From Salvator merianae (taxonomy: Eukaryota > Chordata > Lepidosauria > Squamata > Teiidae), in assembly GCA_003586115.2 (NCBI GenBank), contig QVOM02000116.1, positions 33,271,062 to 33,335,061 on the forward strand: a DNA stretch of 64,000 nt, given 5' to 3'. The notes under the pieces were generated by a model. The model was given only the letters and a program-made list of their open reading frames with translations, had not been told where the DNA came from and did no database searches. Each line of letters begins with the position of its first letter. The stretch's first letter is position 1. The position numbers were made by a program, and so were the translations under genes. Positions 1 through 10,431 of the stretch are shown one piece after another.

Positions 1-1504
1 GAAGATGGATGCATAGCTTTCAGATCAATGTCTACTGTGGGAATTGGAGCTCCGCAGGGCAAAAAACCTGATTGTAGCCATTCTATTATGGAGAGGTCTC
101 AGCTCTTCCTCAAGACCTTCACTGCAACTTTTTCATTCACTTTGCACATCTTAGCCCAAATTACAGCACCACCTAAAGGAAGAAGCAAGTAGAGGATGCT
201 GCTCTGTTCTGCTCAAACGCTATAAAAAGACAAAGGGGCATTATTATGAAACTTCTGGTTCTTATACAGAATCTGAGGGCTCCTGCTGTTTCTGGACCAA
301 CAATAATCGTAGTCCAGAACCTGGGACATGTGTGAGACTTATTAATTCCTTCCATGAAAGTCTAACAGGTCCAAAGCTTGGGCTGTTTGCTGATCTTCAG
401 ACTGGCAGACTTGACATTTTGCCTTGAACAAATTGCTGTTGTTGTCCCAGAGATGATGGGAGTCCCAGTGTTTCAATGGGTGTCTCAAAAAGAGGCTGTA
501 GTCCTGAAACATCCACACATGTGGTGACATTGGAGAAGTCAGAGGCAGCTTGCTAGCTGTTTCTGAAGACCATGGTGCCTGCATATTAGAGTGGTCCCTG
601 TGAGGCATAAAGATAACACCTCTGTCTGCATGGCAACAGCAGCTGGCCTGGTCCCCAGTGCAGAAATGATGCCAGAGACCACACTAATGGGAAACCACTT
701 TAAAGAAGTCTCCTGAGTGTTTCCCGAGATAGACTAGTCCAGCCAACAAGTGGAGCTTGGAGCTATTTTACCATACTCCTGGAAATGGCCCTGGAAATGG
801 TCCATTTTTGTGTGTGCTGTAATTAACCCCTACAACTTCAGAAGCCAGGGAACTTTCATTCCTGGTCTCCAGAGTTAGGCCAGGATGACACAGCAGTGCA
901 GGGAAAATTCAACAGCTCCTTCCCTTTCCTCCTGCTCCTTCTTTCTACCAATTTCAGCAAAAACCACCAATAAGTTGTAGGGAAGCTGTAGCTTTCTTCA
1001 TGTCCTAAAATATAACTCGGGAGGAATTCACTTCAGACATCATTTCAGGGAAGGGAATACAGCCCTATCTGTGCCACTTCCCTATGGATTGGTGAAGAGT
1101 GTGGAAAATGTACTCCTTTGATTATGTGATGCTCTGAAAGTGCTTCTCTATGAAGAGGCACTTTCAGAACAGCTCGTTCCATTCTGCTTTAAGAAGTTTT
1201 TCTCTTCTGAAAAAGCAAGATATGTCTGTCTCTTTACTGGAACATATGAAGGCAGACAAAGTTCAGTCTTTGAAGCCCTGGTTATCACAGCCTTTGTCCC
1301 CAGTCACAAATCTGAGGGCGTGTAATTGAGAATGAATTTGTTCTGCAATGCAGTTGTATTGACCATACCTGTTTTTCCAGTATGTTTCAGGTATGGAATA
1401 TATTACATTCCATGACCTGCAGAATCTTCCTGCATGCTTTAGTCACATACCATTATCATACACTAGGCATTTTTCTAATTGTGTGTTGTAGTCTTGCAAT
1501 GTTT

Positions 1505-2026
1505 GGGCCTTTCTGTACTTACCTTAGATCCAGAGCAAGGGGCCATGAAACTCTCTTCAGGGCCTCACTGGTCTGCACATTAGTGTGAATCTGTGGGGCC
1601 CTGCCACTGCTGGTATACTCCATCCATGCTGGACAGAATGTAATCCCAATTAGGGAGGCCCTGATTGGGATTAGCAGTAGACCTCAACCCTGAGGTCTAT
1701 CGGTGGAACAGCACAGCCTAGTACAGAATGTGCCTCCATCTTCTGGACTACTGGGGACCTATTTCAGTGGTGCACTAAAGCGTGCCACCAAAATGGGTTC
1801 CCCAGTGGCTCAGAAGCCAGGAACATTTGTCCCTAGCCCTTCAGAGTGCCTTGGAGTCTGGTCCTGAAGCTCACGTGACCTTCAGGGCCAGGGCGGGGGT
1901 TGGTATGGACCATGCTGTCATGCAGATGGCGCTGTTCCAAGCACATGTTTTTGTGGTCTGAACCAGTGGGCCTGGCTGGTCAGACCCACTGGTGCAGACC
2001 ATGAAGAGGTATGTGCAGAAAAGCCC
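1505..2026. mobile_element. Non-autonomous TIR DNA element, 'GGGCCTTTCTGYACTTACC' family
   Basis: It begins gggcctttctgtacttacc and ends gtgcagaaaagccc, inverted ends of one another. Flanking triplets are ttt and tat, so any 3 bp target duplication is imperfect. Internal blocks ('caaaatgggttcc', 'gaagctcacgtga') recur at 47531-47998, 24569-25131 and 35477-35890. No transposase is encoded. TIRs starting GGGCC with 3 bp duplications suggest a Harbinger-like origin (inference). Confidence 0.6.
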
Positions 2027-2350
2027 TATGTTTCAAATGGGATGGGGGAGAGTGCATTGATCTGCAAACTGCTCTATAAGCTGAAGTGGCAAACTACCTC
2101 TAATCTTTTGCCAAAACAACTGCGTGGACATTTATGGGAGTTTATCCTCAAGCAAGCTGATCTGGGGCCTGATGCCAGGTGAAAAAAACTAATCTCTTTT
2201 TCCAAGCACACAGTAAAGTCAATTAAGAACTAACAATCAGTTTGTCCCTCCAATTTGTGAGAAGTTGGTAAGGTTGTGTTTCTTGGGCTGCAGGGTTTTT
2301 TACTGTATGTTAAATGTATTTTAACTCTTTCTTCTTTTGTCATTGCTGTG

Positions 2351-2352
<2 letters not shown>

Positions 2353-2395
<43 letters not shown>

Positions 2396-2401
2396 CACAC
2401 A
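2353..2401. repeat. (AT)n followed by (CA)n microsatellite
   Basis: About 18 AT units run directly into a short CA run. Open frames read through it on both strands only because it is a dinucleotide repeat. Confidence 0.97.
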
Positions 2402-2912
2402 TATACAGCATGCATACATGTAAGTTGCTATGGTTTTTATTATGAAGGTAAAAACATCTATAATTGAATACTTTAAAATCTACCAATTGTTTTCTTTTTA
2501 TGGGGCTAAAATGCCCTCTGTTATTAAATTTATTGGCTCTGTTATTAAATTTATCTGATGTTCTTTGCAGGAACCAGGGAATGAGTTAATTATATACAAT
2601 CGAATTGCATTGTAAAGTCTGTGAACTAGTTTGTGTCATAAAAACTGAAAAAAACTGGTTAAATATTTTCCAAGGTTATACTTACATGAAAATGAAACAC
2701 TAATACTTTGCACAAGCCATATGAAATTAGATGACATACTTCTAGATACAAGTTCTAACAATTTCATTTTTTAAAAAAATATGGCATTTTTTATTTATTT
2801 GCGGGGCAATAGATCCTTGTAGTAAACTCTGTTAAGGACAGGGGACCTACAGACACATTTTCAATGTTCAAATTCAGCACGTTTTGTGTACTATTGTTTT
2901 GCAATCTGGCAG

Positions 2913-3035
2913 CATTTTGTCCTTCTAAAGGAGAACTCTTTCAGTGCTGTGATGGCCGTTTGATTCCATCAGAGGAGATACCTGCACAGAATTTTGCACA
3001 GAATTTATGTGAGGATAACAGTGATCTGAAACAAT
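2913..3035 (+). CDS. MALRD1: MALRD1-like exon: LDLa module 1 (degenerate)
   Basis: The exon starts in phase 1 after '...caatctggcag' and ends in phase 1 before gtaagt. It reads FCPSKGELFQCCDGRLIPSE and onward, ending with CEDNSDLKQ. This matches the LDLa pattern C1..FxC2..G(R)xIP....C5xDxSD. C3 is Leu in 'GRLIP', the C4 position is Asn, and no C6 follows SD at the usual spacing; an extra Cys sits next to C2. The 123 bp length and 1-1 phase equal those of the next exon, which supports this acceptor over an internal one at 2944 (ctctttcag). The acceptor's pyrimidine tract is only moderate, so the 5' border is the least certain point. The upstream exon was not found in 1-2912. Confidence 0.7.
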
Positions 3036-3199
3036 GTAAGTAGATTCTCCAAGATTTAAGAGGACTTTCTTTTGCAAAGTTAAATGAATGACGTTGCAAA
3101 TTAATTACGTCTTTACTTTCCATTTTAAATTGGTTTCCAAAGCAATGTTTTTAAAGCTTTACTAGTTGGGGGCATGTTTGGGATGGGAAACGAGACAAG

Positions 3200-3612
3200 G
3201 GGCCTGTTTGCACTTGAGTGCTAGTGAGAGTCCAGATGCTCACTAAATCAGTGCATCCACATTTTATGGTGGCTCAAATATTCAGGAGCGTACACAGCTG
3301 GACTGGGGGCAGCTGGACTGTCCCCAGTATGCAATGTTCACACCTACTTCTGGGTATGAACACTGTAGGCCATGGTGTGGTGCGGATGTGGCTGCACAGT
3401 CATGTGCCATGTCCCTGGTTGCCATGGCAGTGGCTGGATGTTTCTGTGACTGCTGTCATAGTGGGTGGCCAGTATTTGCACTGCAAGTGCTGGAAGCCTG
3501 GTTCTGGACTGTTCCAGCCCTCACAGAGTGGATGGCCATCACACTGTGGGGACTGTTTCAGCTTATAATGGTAGGATTCTACCATTCTAAGGTCAAAAGT
3601 CTGAACAGTCCA
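3200..3612. mobile_element. TIR element, 'GGGCCTGTTTGCACTTG' family
   Basis: Starts gggcctgtttgcacttg and ends gtctgaacagtcc, a decayed inverted copy. Its body, with 'gttgccatggcag' and 'tgtttctgtgac', is shared with 7913-8376, 17441-17874, 35062-35476 and (reversed) 32327-32730. Overlapping open frames of 73 to 116 codons here are artefacts of the repeat. Confidence 0.6.
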
Positions 3613-5193
3613 GAAATTCAAAACCAGTTACAATCAATTTTATCATCCATTAACATTAAGCTTGTCGTTATCAAATATTAAGACTGCAAAGGTTGTGTTG
3701 TATTAAATGGAATGCATTTCATTAGCTTACAGTTTTTGTTCAGCAGTGGTGGATTACATGATGCTTCTGAAAAAAACAAGTCATATTCAGAGCTTGAAAA
3801 GGTACTTGTTGAATGACAACTGCCATGCCCTTAGCCATTTTCCTAAATTCTACCCTCATCTTTAGGCAAATGTGCTTAAGATGATACTGTACTTGCTGAT
3901 CAGCAATGGCTCATGCCCGTGGGAACTCATGGGATGGAGAACAAGAAAGCTAAAAGGAAATAGTTTTTTTTGGGGGGGGGGGCAGAATAGGTAGAGTTAA
4001 TTCTGGGGAGACACTGACAACATCTCTGTCATGCTGCCCAGATACTTTTCACAGGACTCTGGGATGGCCAATCTCTATTTTCCCTCACTTGTGTCTAGGG
4101 AAAGGAGGCAGTGCCCTATAGTCTTGTCTCAGGTGCCTAAAATGCAGGGCATGTGGAATGGAACCAAGATCATTTCTTTGCACTCTAACAAGGCCCGGTC
4201 ACCCTGCCATGGCCCATAGAAGGAAGCAACTCGGAGGCCCATGGTGACTCGGGGAGACCATGCTTGCATATGGAGGCCGATGTTGGCTTCTGGGTGCAGG
4301 CATAGAGGCTGCTCAGCATGGCTTCATATGGTTAAAATGAAACTGGGTAAGTGCTTTATGCAATCCTAGTGGGATCACAGGGAAGATGCTCCGTTGGGTA
4401 AAATGGAGACGCACCTGCTTTCAAGGTTGCAATTCTAAGCAAACTCACATGAAAATTGACCCAAATAAAAGAGTGGATTCTGTATGCATTAACCAATTCT
4501 GAATTGAAACACATACAAACGAAAAAGAGAATGTGGTCTGAAGCTCTGAACTACTGGCTGTGGTGAGGTTTTGCTCACTCTGCCCTTATGAAGCTATGCT
4601 CGTATTGAAGTTCGTATATTCTTCACAAATTGGCAACATCTTCTTTAACAGCACATATTTGTTTGCTTAATTTTATTTCAAACCTTACAATAGTTGCCCT
4701 GAATCAGGAATGGTGGGGAAATGAAAGAGGCAGGATGAAGTGCCAATAGGACATCTTCCTTTTATCTTCCCAACCTTCCTTTTATCTTCCAAATCCTTAA
4801 ATCTTCATTTTCCCATTTTGATCTGTTCTGCTCCATTGTGGAAAATGAATTCCCCATGCCTTCAGCCCCTGTTCACAGGATATCATTGCAGTTTGGTCCT
4901 TATCCAAGACATCATCTGTTGAGGATGGTTAGCAGACACCTGCACTGAACTAGATGATTTTTAAGGTACTTCCAATACATGTATTCTGCCATAAGTGATG
5001 GAACTAACATATTTCAAGTAAAACTACAATATAGTATTCATAACTATAGTTTATATTTCTACTTATATGCACAATTTCCAAGCTTTGAGGACCAAATGGT
5101 TAACTACATTGCCTGTGCCTGGGGGACTTGTGATCAGGAAAGGTAGGTACTTATAGCCTGCTTAGGGGCTTCCAGATACAATTGGTTTCAACT

Positions 5194-5258
5194 ATAAGAA
5201 CAGGCTGCTGGATTAGATGGGTCAGATGTCCAATTCAGCAGGGTAGTTCTTATGTTCC
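5194..5258 (+). mobile_element. Fragment of a LINE-type 3' end ('ggactagatgg' repeat)
   Basis: Contains 'gaacaggctgctgga', 'ttagatggg' and 'cagcagggtagttcttatg'. The same block occurs at 59753-59808 and 60220-60287. I recall it as a common 3' end in lizard genomes; the exact family is not assigned. Confidence 0.5.
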
Positions 5259-6355
5259 AACACACGTGTTCTGCAACCTTGGAAGACCAAAACACATTTA
5301 AACACATGTAGACCATATTTCAGGATGTGAAGAATGGATATAAGAGTAGGTAAAAGCCTGGCTATGAAGTGCTAGCTAAGAGCCAGGCATACTTTTTCCC
5401 ATGCTCAGAATTTCGTGTATCAGCATTCAGCAAGGGGCATCAGCTGTTCACATATTTATTAGCTCTTTGAACTGACTTTCATATCTAATCTGTTTCTGCT
5501 TTAGTATCACATGAGAAGGAGATGAAGACAAATGGCTGACAGAGGGGTTATATATTGAGTCAGGTTAAAGATGACAACAATTATTCCTGTACATGAGAAA
5601 GTGAAAATTGGCTTCTCTTAAACACTTTGCCCCTCCAAATAAATAATATCAGGTACTTTAATATGACTTTGTAAGCCTATTAGATACAAATAGATGGATC
5701 ATCTTTTTTGTTTGGGCAGAACAATGTTAGACTGAATCTCTGCATGATACCACTTTAACCTGATGTGGTGGCAGGATCCAGACATTTTCATCCATCTTCT
5801 GATCAGCCATGGAGCAGGATGGACAAATGGCAGTGGCTCCCAAGCCTCCAGGAATTCCAGCAAGGACAACCTATGTATATATTATATTTAATTGCACCTA
5901 AGCCCTCCTCATTTGGGAGGGACTCCTTGCTGCTTATAAATGCATGTAGTGGGGAGGAGTTAATTTCACTGCCAAAACTTTTGGCTGTCATTCTGCTCTG
6001 CTACAGCAATTCCAGGTGTGATTTCAGTAGTGATGATCCGTTATGGCTCTGGGGGAAGGTGAAGTGGAATGTGCCCACATGCCCTCAAAGAGGCTGGTTG
6101 CCACAGTAGCTCAGATTCTGCCCTAGATCCTAGCATGTGGATGAAGCCAATATGTCTGTAGTCTGGTATGCTGTCAGTGGGAGATTTTAATATGTCTTGA
6201 TTTGTATTTCTATTCTGTCTTATACCCAGAGGTCTCAGGGTAACCATTCGGAAAAAATTTAAATGAACTGACTAAAACAATATCAGTGCCTGAAAGGGGA
6301 GGGGAGACTGTTTCTTCAGCCAAAACCTAGGGTAAAGAGGTACATCTTCTCTAGA

Positions 6356-6660
6356 AGAAGAAGAAGAAGAAAAAGAAGAACTTGGTTTTTATACCCCGCT
6401 TTTCTTGGCCGAAGCTGACTCAAAGCGACTTACAAGGTTATTTTTCGCCCGAAGGCTTACATCTGTCTATCTTCTGCATCACACAATGTGATGCTCCCTA
6501 TTTATCTACTTGCAATTACTTGCTTTCGAACAGCTAGGTTGGCTGGAGCTAGAGGCCAGTAGAGGGCACTCATCCCCTCTACATGGCAGATAGGGGCCTT
6601 GAACTCTGATCCTCCTATTGAAAGATCAGTGCCTTAGCCTTCTGTGCCACCGTGCCATCT
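6356..6660 (-). mobile_element. tRNA-headed SINE, antisense
   Basis: Read on the minus strand it begins with a tRNA-like head (A-box-like region near 6640, B-box-like 'gagttcaaggcc' near 6600) and ends 'aaaagcggggtataaaaacc' followed by (CTT)n. The window copy therefore starts with (GAA)n at 6356. The tail is shared with the sense SINE at 30358-30605, but the head differs. Confidence 0.7.
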
Positions 6661-6789
6661 AAATGTAAATAGTGAAGGTACCTGATACATCTCATAGGGA
6701 AGGCTATTCCATAGTCTGGGGGGTATTACCGAGAAGGCCTTCTCACACATCCCCACTGCTTTAACTGCTGAGGGTAGTGGCATAACCAA

Positions 6790-7034
6790 GAAGGCCTCAC
6801 TAGGGTCCTCCTAGGGCTCTGAGGCCAGGAATTTTAGTTCCTAGCCATTGGAGAGCCTGGAAGCTGGTTCCAAAGTTCATGTGATCTTCGGAGTCAGTGA
6901 AGGGGCTATCCTGGAATAGCCTTTCAAGTATGGAAAGCTTGTTGTGGGACAGAAGGATCAGTTCAGTGGCTGGATCTAATCTAGCCTGGCTTAGTCTTGC
7001 TGGACCGCACCAGCAAAGTAAGTGTGGAAATGGC
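6790..7034. mobile_element. TIR element fragment, 'gtaagtg...aaggcc' end
   Basis: The right end 'gtaagtgtggaaatggcc' resembles the inverted end of the GGGCCTTTCTGCACTTAC family. The body ('gaggccaggaatttt', 'aagttcatgtgat') matches the copies at 1505, 24569 and 47531. The left border is unclear. Confidence 0.45.
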
Positions 7035-7912
7035 CTGAAACTGAACAATAACAAATAATCATCAAGTTCAACAGTCAGCCAACCTGAATGCACTCAGGAC
7101 TGTCATCCAGCCAGCTGTAGTGGTTTGTGGGCATCCTTTCCTTTGGTTAATGGTCCCTTGGCAAAAAGCTGGTCTCCTCCAGTGACAGCTATGTCACTAC
7201 TCAAGAATATGCAGATAGTTTACAGAGTTAGGGTGACCTCCTATCGTAGACACCAAGTTTTTGAGCGCATTGAAATTATCTAAATCAGGCAGTCACCCTC
7301 CCTGTTCCCAGCATGCAACATTACCATGGTTACCAGAAGGAGCAAATATATAGTCCTGTACAAAATTGGGTTTTATATCAGTTGTGTTAAAAAAATTCAG
7401 GATAGAACTTGTGTATTGAGGGTACTTCCTCTCCTATAAATTGCTCTAGGTTGGCTGATCTCTCTTCAGGATTGCTCTCTCAGATCTCAGGTAAATTGAT
7501 ACATATAATAAAAACGTCACTATATAGTAAAAACAACACTACAACAGCAATGTAATAGACCCATGATAGTTTTATATAAATTGGGTTTTTTGAATGCAAT
7601 GAAGTATTAAAAATGCTAACCTACTGAAAGCTGAAGAACAAAATATGCATACTAGATTAGGAAAGAACCATAATTATAAATACATGCCATTTTTTGACAT
7701 TTTAAATGATGTGTATCTTCATTATGAGATGCAAATTATGGAAGAAAGACTGTTTTTAAAAAAATAGGCTCATTTTGTGAAAAATGTGATTTTGTGAATG
7801 CTCTGTGCATTATGAATGATGAGAAGCCAAGAAATGGAATGGGTATGATAGGATCCCCTTACTATAACAAAACTTTATTTAAAGAAATAAGAAAACCATA
7901 ATTTTAGATTAT

Positions 7913-8376
7913 GGACCTGTTCTCACTGGCCTGCTTGTGAGCTCCTGGATGCTCACCAGACAGGCCCATCTGCACGCCCCCTCTGCTGCTGTGTCCAAGA
8001 GCATCTACAGCTATTCCTGCAGGTTACTAGCTGTGGACAACAAAAATGTTAACCACAGGTTGACCAGGAGCAGCTAGATGGCTCCATGTCAGCAACACAC
8101 GCACCCTCTTCTGGGTATAAATGCTGCAAGTGAGCACTGCGGCATGGCAGTGACTGTGCACTCACGTGCCACATCCCCAATTGCCATGGCAACAGCCAGA
8201 TGTTGCCATGGCTGCTGTCATAACAGTCAGTCTGGCTATCTGAACTTCAAATGCTGGAGGCCTGCTTTGGGGCTATTCAAGCCCTCAAAATGTGGATAGC
8301 CGCTGCACTGCTGGATCTTGAACAGCCTAAAATGGTATTGTTATATCATTCTAGGCTGTCAAGTGTGAACAGGCCC
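7913..8376. mobile_element. TIR element with TAT target duplication
   Basis: Begins ggacctgttctcact and ends agtgtgaacaggccc. TAT triplets flank both ends (7910-7912 and 8377-8379), as expected for a Harbinger-like 3 bp duplication. Same family as 3200-3612 and 17441-17874. Confidence 0.65.
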
Positions 8377-8640
8377 TATGTCTGAAATCATGGTCTCTGC
8401 AAAGGAGGACATTCACTTGCACGATGCTTAGATCCATTATCTCAATCTGAGAGCTTCCATGTGTTCCTGATAGGGGTGTGCACGAAGCTTCGTGGCATTC
8501 GATTTTCGATCGAATTTCGTGATTTCGTGCCCGTCGCATCGAATGCGAAGGGCACCAGAAATCACGAATGCGAATTGCAAAGGTCCCTCAATTTTTCGAA
8601 GTATTTCGGGACCTTCGCAATTTGCCAAAGTCTCACCTCT

Positions 8641-8672
8641 CTAGGCTGTCAGCGCTGGCGCTGACAGCCTAG
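8641..8672. repeat. Perfect 32 bp palindrome (15 bp arms, 2 bp loop)
   Basis: The arms are ctaggctgtcagcgc and its exact complement. A near-perfect second copy lies at 8779-8810 (one mismatch). Both lie in the left part of the hAT-like element, ahead of the tandem array. Confidence 0.95.
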
Positions 8673-8830
8673 GGTGAATCAGCCAGCCAGCAGCGAGTGG
8701 AAGTGCAGAAAATTCAACGGAAGGGAGGGATTCCCTTCCCGTTGATTTTCCTTCTCTTCCCCTCACTGACTCACCCCCCTAGGCTGTCAGCGCGAGCGCT
8801 GACAGCCCAGGGTGAATGAGGCAGCCAGCA

Positions 8831-10431
8831 GCCATCGGAAGCAGATAAATCAAGGCGAACGGAAGACCTTTTCGCCTTGATTTCTCTGCTTCAGATGGCG
8901 CTCGCCTCTCTCTCCCCCCCCCCCCAGTCTGTCATCAGACTGACAGACTGCGGCGGGAGTGAGAGAGCGCGCTGCGCCATCGGAAGCAGATAAATCAAGG
9001 CGAACGGAAGACCTTTTCGCCTTGATTTCTCTGCTTCAGATGGCGCTCGCCTCTCTCTCCCCCCCCCCCCAGTCTGTCATCAGACTGACAGACTGCGGCG
9101 GGAGTGAGAGAGCGCGCTGCGCCATCGGAAGCAGATAAATCAAGGCGAACGGAAGACCTTTTCGCCTTGATTTCTCTGCTTCAGATGGCGCTCGCCTCTC
9201 TCTCCCCCCCCCCCCAGTCTGTCATCAGACTGACAGACTGCGGCGGGAGTGAGAGAGCGCGCTGCGCCATCGGAAGCAGATAAATCAAGGCGAACGGAAG
9301 ACCTTTTCGCCTTGATTTCTCTGCTTCAGATGGCGCTCGCCTCTCTCTCCCCCCCCCCCCAGTCTGTCATCAGACTGACAGACTGCGGCGGGAGTGAGAG
9401 AGCGCGCTGCGCCATCGGAAGCAGATAAATCAAGGCGAACGGAAGACCTTTTCGCCTTGATTTCTCTGCTTCAGATGGCGCTCGCCTCTCTCTCCCCCCC
9501 CCCCCAGTCTGTCATCAGACTGACAGACTGCGGCGGGAGTGAGAGAGCGCGCTGCGCCATCGGAAGCAGATAAATCAAGGCGAACGGAAGACCTTTTCGC
9601 CTTGATTTCTCTGCTTCAGATGGCGCTCGCCTCTCTCTCCCCCCCCCCCCAGTCTGTCATCAGACTGACAGACTGCGGCGGGAGTGAGAGAGCGCGCTGC
9701 GCCATCGGAAGCAGATAAATCAAGGCGAACGGAAGACCTTTTCGCCTTGCTTTCTCTGCTTCAGATGGCGCCCGCCCCTCTCTCCCCCCCCCCCCAGTCT
9801 GTCATCAGACTGACAGACTGCGGCGGGAGTGAGAGAGCGCGCTGCGCCATCGGAAGCAGATAAATCAAGGCGAACGGAAGACCTTTTCGCCTTGATTTCT
9901 CTGCTTCAGATGGCGCTCGCCTCTCTCTCCCCCCCCCCCCAGTCTGTCATCAGACTGACAGACTGCGGCGGGAGTGAGAGAGCGCGCTGCGCCATCGGAA
10001 GCAGATAAATCAAGGCGAACGGAAGACCTTTTCGCCTTGATTTCTCTGCTTCAGATGGCGCTCGCCTCTCTCTCATCCCCCCCCCCCCAGTCTGTCATCA
10101 GACTGACAGACTGCGGCGGGAGTGAGAGAGCGCGCTGCGCCATCGGAAGCAGATAAATCAAGGCGAACGGAAGACCTTTTCGCCTTGATTTCTCTGCTTC
10201 AGATGGCGCTCGCCTCTCTCTCATCCCCCCCCCCAGTCTGTCATCAGACTGACAGACTGCGGCGGGAGTGAGAGAGCGCGCTGCGCCATCGGAAGCAGAT
10301 AAATCAAGGCGAACGGAAGACCTTTTTGCCTTGATTTCTCTGCTTCCGATGGCGCTCGCCTCTCTCTCATCCCCCCCCCAGTCTGTCATTACACTGACAG
10401 ACTGGGGGGGGGGAATGAGAGAGAGGCGAGC
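8831..10431 (+). repeat. Tandem array: 11 units of about 145 bp, each a double hairpin
   Basis: The marker gccatcggaagcagataaat starts at 8831, 8976, 9121, 9266, 9411, 9556, 9701, 9846, 9991, 10139 and 10285. The first eight steps are exactly 145 bp, then 148 and 146. Each unit holds one hairpin (gccatcggaagcag...ctgcttcagatggc) and a second one around a C-run and agtctgtcatcagactgaca. Units are almost identical; the one at 9701 has a few substitutions and the last is most diverged. Collapse or misassembly of copy number is possible. Confidence 0.95.

Larger units (their letters stand above)
1..2912. other. Upstream intronic sequence
   Basis: No convincing exon is seen, although the exon at 2913 needs a partner ending in phase 1; that partner is probably left of the window. 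The stretch holds one TIR element (1505-2026) and an (AT)n/(CA)n microsatellite (2353-2401). The remaining short open frames show no recognisable domain. Confidence 0.6.

Noticed and set aside
1382..1588. Open frame with hydrophobic stretch next to 'tttttccag' as a possible upstream exon
   Set aside because: No LDLa or MAM pattern and its 3' part overlaps a TIR element starting at 1505.
2945..3035. Shorter version of the first exon, starting after ctctttcag
   Set aside because: It would begin in phase 0 and cut the LDLa after C1. The 123 bp version restores C1 and matches the next LDLa exon in length and phase.
3334..3681. Overlapping open frames on both strands as a small gene
   Set aside because: They coincide with a TIR element copy that occurs at several other positions in the window.
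8831..10431. CRISPR-like array
   Set aside because: Repeat and 'spacer' parts are equally conserved, the unit is 145 bp, and the sequence is a vertebrate transposon.
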